A stretch of DNA of 64,000 bases from Steromphala cineraria. Its lineage: Eukaryota > Mollusca > Gastropoda > Trochida > Trochidae. Location of the stretch: contig OU744725.1 of the NCBI GenBank assembly GCA_916613615.1, forward strand, positions 68,040,754 through 68,104,753, given 5' to 3'. The first letter of the stretch is position 1; the number at the start of each line of letters is the position of its first letter. Of this stretch, positions 57,272 through 64,000 are shown piece after piece. The notes beneath the pieces are model-generated. The model made no database searches. It was not told the DNA's origin and worked only from the letters and a program-made list of their open reading frames with translations. A program made the translations under genes and the position numbers.

Positions 57272-60031
57272 TAATAAACACGCCAATAACAATAAGGATT
57301 CAGCCTTTATGGCTGAATCCTTAAATATAGTCGCAAAGCGACGACAAACGGATTCAGCGATGTATGGTGATGATATGTATGACAAATATATGCAATACAT
57401 GTATGTAGGAAGTCAATAGTTCGTTCAGACGAATTTTAAAAGTCACGATTTCAGTATTACCAAGGCCAAAAAGACTCTGTCAATTGCAAACGTAAATGTC
57501 ATATTGAACTAGGACTGCCGCGGCAGTACTTAGCTCTTCAAGACATCCTGTTTGACCTTCACAGAGTGTTTGACCTTCACATGACGAATTTTTCTGAGAT
57601 TTAAAAAGTAACTAAAACATTATCAAAATGACCAGATTTCACTTGATACTCAACGTTTAGGCCTGTGTTTGTGTATGTACTTTGATAGACATTAATTTCA
57701 AATTCGAATCCAAAATCATAATGCATAAAAAAATATATTCTATGCCATTTAGCTGTAATGTGACCAAAATATGTTCCACCTAAGCAAAAGAATAACAAGT
57801 TCAATCTGCAAAAGTTTGTTGGCTGAACGGGATTTGAACCCTAAAAGTTAGCACTCTGAATTCATAGGCAAAGGCTCTACCTCGAGACCACGGAGATAGC
57901 TGAGAATTAAATAGAATTTTAGCACTAAGACTTTGGGTTCATGAAGGCAAAACAAGAAATCTCGCATCCAAGAAGGAGTTCATTGACGTAGTTGTGTTTG
58001 GATGTTGCTTTTGGTCGTTTTGAGCTTTCTGATGTGTTGTTTGAGGTCAGAGCGTGCTTTTGACCATTTCGAGCTCTTTGGTGTTGTTTTAGGTGGAAAA
58101 TACGATGTCCAGCGAGGCTGGCGCTATTTTTAGTAACAGAACGTAGTGGCTACGTCTTCCTGTGTCCAGTGGCGAAATGCAAGGATTTAGTGACCAAAAT
58201 CGAGTGTACATGACTGGACAGCGTGTTTGCATGAAATGTCTACAAGCACAAAGTGTAGAACATGCGGCCGGGAGGAAATGCATATTTCAAAGTTCAGGAG
58301 GACGACAGGCATTTTGGAAAAAAGAGTTAATCGAGGACGTCACACCCTTGCGAGTGGAATCTGCCGAGCATTTAGGCAGGAATCAGGTCGGCCTCCCTTT
58401 TTCTAATGACCAAGAGCCCAAGAGCCCAAGAGCTGATAGTGGCCGTCATTATGCCCTTTTCAATTAAGTAAGGGGAAGGTACATTTGCTTGTACCTACGC
58501 ACCGACCCGTGCCTGTGGTCTTGAAACTAAATCTTGACCAAAAGGCTATCAAAGTGTATGAGACGCACTTGGACAATTTATTGCCAGTCCCAAACAAAGA
58601 GTTTAATTGACAATGTGATCTATCAGTGTAAAGTTTTTCTATTTTTTCCCCAAAATTAACCGACGGCACTCACCGTGCAGCATTCCTATCTGCCGAACCA
58701 TTAGAGACATTTCAAAATTGATTTTACCATTGTTAAGAGGAGAGATTTGTCTTTATTTGCATACATTATTTCTTTATGAGCATGGAAAAGTAAAGAAACG
58801 GTGAGCGATGCGACATCTGCCGCAAATATGAAGCTTTATCTAAAAAAATTAGATAATTTAGCTTAGGAGTCATTTACTGTGAACAATTTTATAATGAAGT
58901 ACTACACAAAAGGTTTTTGTCTTCAACAAGCGTAGCCATCGATGTATAGTATGTTTTCCTAGTGTTTTATTGCCAATGAAGTACAATTTTTCAATCATTC
59001 TTATATGAGAATCAGTTAAAACGCAAATAGGATTGACCACATTTAAATGCTCCGAATTTCAATGTTAATGTTTAAGCTAATTTTGATGAGATTTATCGCA
59101 GATTGTATGATCTTTTGGCTTTCTAATGATATATGGAACAATGATTTGTCTCCTGTCACTGATGAGTAACGATTTTTTAAACATACCTATATTGTACGCA
59201 TTCAAAACGAAAGCAGAATTGACAATATTCATAGGGCCGTAACTCAATGTAAAACAAATATAGGAATTTACTGTCAAATTTAAAAAAACTCTATAGACTT
59301 TTGGCTTTCATATGATGTATAGAACAAAGAGTTATCGTACGCCTTTGATTCGCTACGATATTTCAAACATACCCACCAAAACATCACATTTCCAAAATGC
59401 AAAGTTTGACCTCTGACCCTGACCGGAAATGACTGTTCGCGAGCGATTTTATTCTTTTATCTTAAAGGGCTTGCCAATGTCTAACTCTCATGCAAAAATC
59501 ATAAACTTCTATGGTCTGGGTTTTGAGTTATCTGCCCTTGAATTTTGCGATTTTTAGATTTTGGTCAAATTTGAAAAATCACAGCAAGAAAAGTATTGAC
59601 GTAAGGACTTTGTAGAAGTCAAATTATGAAGTACAATGCTTCAGCTACATTGAGTATAAACTTCAGCTCTCTAGTGCAAGTATCTTCAGAGAAGAACATT
59701 TTCAAAGGTGGGTGGGGTCAGAATCGGTAAAAAATGCACTAAAAGCAAGATGGCGGCCAAACCACGTGACCTACGAATTTGTCATGATTTCGTGTTTTGC
59801 AACATTTTTGATTGCGCATCTTTTAAAAAAAAAATTACGTCTCTAAGTGCATTTTGAAAAAAAAATCAATGTTAAATTTTCGATTTTGGAATCGAACTGC
59901 ACCTTTAATGTATTGATCGATTTGGCCCAAAAGCTTATTGTCGCCATTCCACAACAAGGTCTACCAGCCTGTGAAATTTGGCTTTGATAGCATCAGCCGT
60001 TTGGGCTGAAAGTTGACCACAAAAATCGTGG

Positions 60032-60063
<32 letters not shown>

Positions 60064-63000
60064 TAATAAACACGCCAATAACAATAAGGATTCAGCCTTT
60101 ATGGCTGAATCCTTAAATATAGTCGCAAAGCGACGACAAACGGATTCAGCGATGTATGGTGATGATATGTATGACAAATATATGCAATACATGTATGTAG
60201 GAAGTCAATAGTTCGTTCAGACGAATTTTAAAAGTCACGATTTCAGTATTACCAAGGCCAAAAAGACTCTGTCAATTGCAAACGTAAATGTCATATTGAA
60301 CTAGGACTGCCGCGGCAGTACTTAGCTCTTCAAGACATCCTGTTTGACCTTCACAGAGTGTTTGACCTTCACATGACGAATTTTTCTGAGATTTAAAAAG
60401 TAACTAAAACATTATCAAAATGACCAGATTTCACTTGATACTCAACGTTTAGGCCTGTGTTTGTGTATGTACTTTGATAGACATTAATTTCAAATTCGAA
60501 TCCAAAATCATAATGCATAAAAAAATATATTCTATGCCATTTAGCTGTAATGTGACCAAAATATGTTCCACCTAAGCAAAAGAATAACAAGTTCAATCTG
60601 CAAAAGTTTGTTGGCTGAACGGGATTTGAACCCTAAAAGTTAGCACTCTGAATTCATAGGCAAAGGCTCTACCTCGAGACCACGGAGATAGCTGAGAATT
60701 AAATAGAATTTTAGCACTAAGACTTTGGGTTCATGAAGGCAAAACAAGAAATCTCGCATCCAAGAAGGAGTTCATTGACGTAGTTGTGTTTGGATGTTGC
60801 TTTTGGTCGTTTTGAGCTTTCTGATGTGTTGTTTGAGGTCAGAGCGTGCTTTTGACCATTTCGAGCTCTTTGGTGTTGTTTTAGGTGGAAAATACGATGT
60901 CCAGCGAGGCTGGCGCTATTTTTAGTAACAGAACGTAGTGGCTACGTCTTCCTGTGTCCAGTGGCGAAATGCAAGGATTTAGTGACCAAAATCGAGTGTA
61001 CATGACTGGACAGCGTGTTTGCATGAAATGTCTACAAGCACAAAGTGTAGAACATGCGGCCGGGAGGAAATGCATATTTCAAAGTTCAGGAGGACGACAG
61101 GCATTTTGGAAAAAAGAGTTAATCGAGGACGTCACACCCTTGCGAGTGGAATCTGCCGAGCATTTAGGCAGGAATCAGGTCGGCCTCCCTTTTTCTAATG
61201 ACCAAGAGCCCAAGAGCCCAAGAGCTGATAGTGGCCGTCATTATGCCCTTTTCAATTAAGTAAGGGGAAGGTACATTTGCTTGTACCTACGCACCGACCC
61301 GTGCCTGTGGTCTTGAAACTAAATCTTGACCAAAAGGCTATCAAAGTGTATGAGACGCACTTGGACAATTTATTGCCAGTCCCAAACAAAGAGTTTAATT
61401 GACAATGTGATCTATCAGTGTAAAGTTTTTCTATTTTTTCCCCAAAATTAACCGACGGCACTCACCGTGCAGCATTCCTATCTGCCGAACCATTAGAGAC
61501 ATTTCAAAATTGATTTTACCATTGTTAAGAGGAGAGATTTGTCTTTATTTGCATACATTATTTCTTTATGAGCATGGAAAAGTAAAGAAACGGTGAGCGA
61601 TGCGACATCTGCCGCAAATATGAAGCTTTATCTAAAAAAATTAGATAATTTAGCTTAGGAGTCATTTACTGTGAACAATTTTATAATGAAGTACTACACA
61701 AAAGGTTTTTGTCTTCAACAAGCGTAGCCATCGATGTATAGTATGTTTTCCTAGTGTTTTATTGCCAATGAAGTACAATTTTTCAATCATTCTTATATGA
61801 GAATCAGTTAAAACGCAAATAGGATTGACCACATTTAAATGCTCCGAATTTCAATGTTAATGTTTAATCTAATTTTGATGAGATTTATCGCAGATTGTAT
61901 GATCTTTTGGCTTTCTAATGATATATGGAACAATGATTTGTCTCCTGTCACTGATGAGTAACGATTTTTTAAACATACCTATATTGTACGCATTCAAAAC
62001 GAAAGCAGAATTGACAATATTCATAGGGCCGTAACTCAATGTAAAACAAATATAGGAATTTACTGTCAAATTTAAAAAAACTCTATAGACTTTTGGCTTT
62101 CATATGATGTATAGAACAAAGAGTTATCGTACGCCTTTGATTCGCTACGATATTTCAAACATACCCACCAAAACATCACATTTCCAAAATGCAAAGTTTG
62201 ACCTCTGACCCTGACCGGAAATGACTGTTCGCGAGCGATTTTATTCTTTTATCTTAAAGGGCTTGCCAATGTCTAACTCTCATGCAAAAATCATAAACTT
62301 CTATGGTCTGGGTTTTGAGTTATCTGCCCTTGAATTTTGCGATTTTTAGATTTTGGTCAAATTTGAAAAATCACAGCAAGAAAAGTATTGACGTAAGGAC
62401 TTTGTAGAAGTCAAATTATGAAGTACAATGCTTCAGCTACATTGAGTATAAACTTCAGCTCTCTAGTGCAAGTATCTTCAGAGAAGAACATTTTCAAAGG
62501 TGGGTGGGGTCAGAATCGGTAAAAAATGCACTAAAAGCAAGATGGCGGCCAAACCACGTGACCTACGAATTTGTCATGATTTCGTGTTTTGCAACATTTT
62601 TGATTGCGCATCTTTTAAAAAAAAAATTACGTCTCTAAGTGCATTTTGAAAAAAAAATCAATGTTAAATTTTCGATTTTGGAATCGAACTGCACCTTTAA
62701 TGTATTGATCGATTTGGCCCAAAAGCTTATTGTCGCCATTCCACAACAAGGTCTACCAGCCTGTGAAATTTGGCTTTGATAGCATCAGCCGTTTGGGCTG
62801 AAAGTTGACCACAAAAATCGTGGAATAATAATAATAAATATAGTCGCAAAGCGACGACAAACGGATTCAGCGATGTATGGTGATGATATGTATGACAAAT
62901 ATATGCAATACATGTATGTAGGAAGTCAATAGTTCGTTCAGACGAATTTTAAAAGTCACGATTTCAGTATTACCAAGGCCAAAAAGACTCTGTCAATTGC

Positions 63001-64000
63001 AAACGTAAATGTCATATTGAACTAGGACTGCCGCGGCAGTACTTAGCTCTTCAAGACATCCTGTTTGACCTTCACAGAGTGTTTGACCTTCACATGACGA
63101 ATTTTTCTGAGATTTAAAAAGTAACTAAAACATTATCAAAATGACCAGATTTCACTTGATACTCAACGTTTAGGCCTGTGTTTGTGTATGTACTTTGATA
63201 GACATTAATTTCAAATTCGAATCCAAAATCATAATGCATAAAAAAATATATTCTATGCCATTTAGCTGTAATGTGACCAAAATATGTTCCACCTAAGCAA
63301 AAGAATAACAAGTTCAATCTGCAAAAGTTTGTTGGCTGAACGGGATTTGAACCCTAAAAGTTAGCACTCTGAATTCATAGGCAAAGGCTCTACCTCGAGA
63401 CCACGGAGATAGCTGAGAATTAAATAGAATTTTAGCACTAAGACTTTGGGTTCATGAAGGCAAAACAAGAAATCTCGCATCCAAGAAGGAGTTCATTGAC
63501 GTAGTTGTGTTTGGATGTTGCTTTTGGTCGTTTTGAGCTTTCTGATGTGTTGTTTGAGGTCAGAGCGTGCTTTTGACCATTTCGAGCTCTTTGGTGTTGT
63601 TTTAGGTGGAAAATACGATGTCCAGCGAGGCTGGCGCTATTTTTAGTAACAGAACGTAGTGGCTACGTCTTCCTGTGTCCAGTGGCGAAATGCAAGGATT
63701 TAGTGACCAAAATCGAGTGTACATGACTGGACAGCGTGTTTGCATGAAATGTCTACAAGCACAAAGTGTAGAACATGCGGCCGGGAGGAAATGCATATTT
63801 CAAAGTTCAGGAGGACGACAGGCATTTTGGAAAAAAGAGTTAATCGAGGACGTCACACCCTTGCGAGTGGAATCTGCCGAGCATTTAGGCAGGAATCAGG
63901 TCGGCCTCCCTTTTTCTAATGACCAAGAGCCCAAGAGCCCAAGAGCTGATAGTGGCCGTCATTATGCCCTTTTCAATTAAGTAAGGGGAAGGTACATTTG

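Larger units (their letters stand above)
48946..64000. repeat. Tandem array of a 2792-bp unit
   Basis: Units start TAAATATAGTCGCAAAGCGA at 48946, 51738, 54530, 57322 and 60114 (period exactly 2792), then at 62835 after a unit 71 bp shorter. The sixth unit runs off the window. Copies are almost identical; the only substitution I noticed is TTTAAGCTAAT at 59074 for TTTAATCTAAT. Each unit has a perfect 14-bp palindrome ACTGCCGCGGCAGT, a doubled TTTGACCTTCACA motif, a tRNA-like segment and two diverged copies of a roughly 190-bp sub-repeat (marked by CTTTTGGCTTTC at 50733 and 50923 in unit 1). It ends with an AAT microsatellite and a hairpin. It is not rDNA or a histone cluster. A 101-codon frame occurs per unit (49786-50091 in unit 1), starting at a GTG; it is unrecognised. 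Right boundary not seen. Confidence 0.96.

Noticed and set aside
48946..64000. rDNA, 5S or histone gene cluster
   Set aside because: No rRNA-like sequence and no histone protein motifs occur in any frame of the unit.

Overview
The window reads as eukaryotic, AT-rich, intron-bearing animal DNA packed with transposon remnants. GT-AG introns of several kilobases, a metazoan WDCP-like gene, a DIRS-type retrotransposon, TTAA-flanked MITEs, a GGGGTGCAAC-ended hAT-like MITE and CGTC-rich repeats of the kind common in bivalves point to a marine invertebrate, most likely a bivalve mollusc. The species cannot be named from this sequence. No bacterial genes, CRISPR arrays, rRNA genes or convincing functional tRNA genes were seen.

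Layout: 1-3521 is a 116/119-bp minisatellite. 4003-28913 (minus strand) holds seven coding exons of one gene, which I identify as the orthologue of WDCP (C2orf44, WD repeat and coiled-coil containing protein). The splice phases agree at all six junctions, giving 254 codons. The first coding exon (upstream, to the right) and the 3' exons (left of 4003, probably outside the window) were not found. The introns are largely mobile DNA. Intron 5 carries a decayed 5.9-kb DIRS1-like element (6225-12135) with inverted terminal repeats and an internal complementary region. Intron 3 carries a TTAA MITE with a nested foldback. Intron 2 is almost entirely a 6.05-kb element with perfect 31-bp TIRs (16355-22406). 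That element encodes a broken vertnin/OTU-like plus YPG-type protein and is dotted with GTAACAGG motifs. Intron 1 has another MITE and a LINE relic.

28914-42000 lies upstream of exon 1 and may be the 5' intron of WDCP. It contains three MITE copies, a hAT-like MITE with 8-bp target duplications, a 5'-truncated LINE with an uninterrupted 579-codon reverse transcriptase reading frame (35849-38245), and a double-hairpin TTAA element. A CpG-richer patch near 41.65-41.95 kb may be the WDCP promoter or 5' UTR exon. 42000-48945 is AT-rich and non-coding as far as I can see, with a MITE, microsatellites and foldback repeats.

48946-64000 is a head-to-tail array of a 2792-bp unit: four full copies, one copy 71 bp shorter, and a partial sixth running off the end. 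Copies are almost identical. Each unit carries a tRNA-like pol III box pair, an AAT microsatellite and a 12-bp-stem hairpin at the junction. I could not assign a coding function to the unit.

The best candidates for something undescribed are the TIR element with the OTU/YPG gene and its GTAACAGG motif field, the 2792-bp array, and the DIRS element whose RT region is replaced by minisatellites. All identifications are by eye; no database search or alignment program was run.
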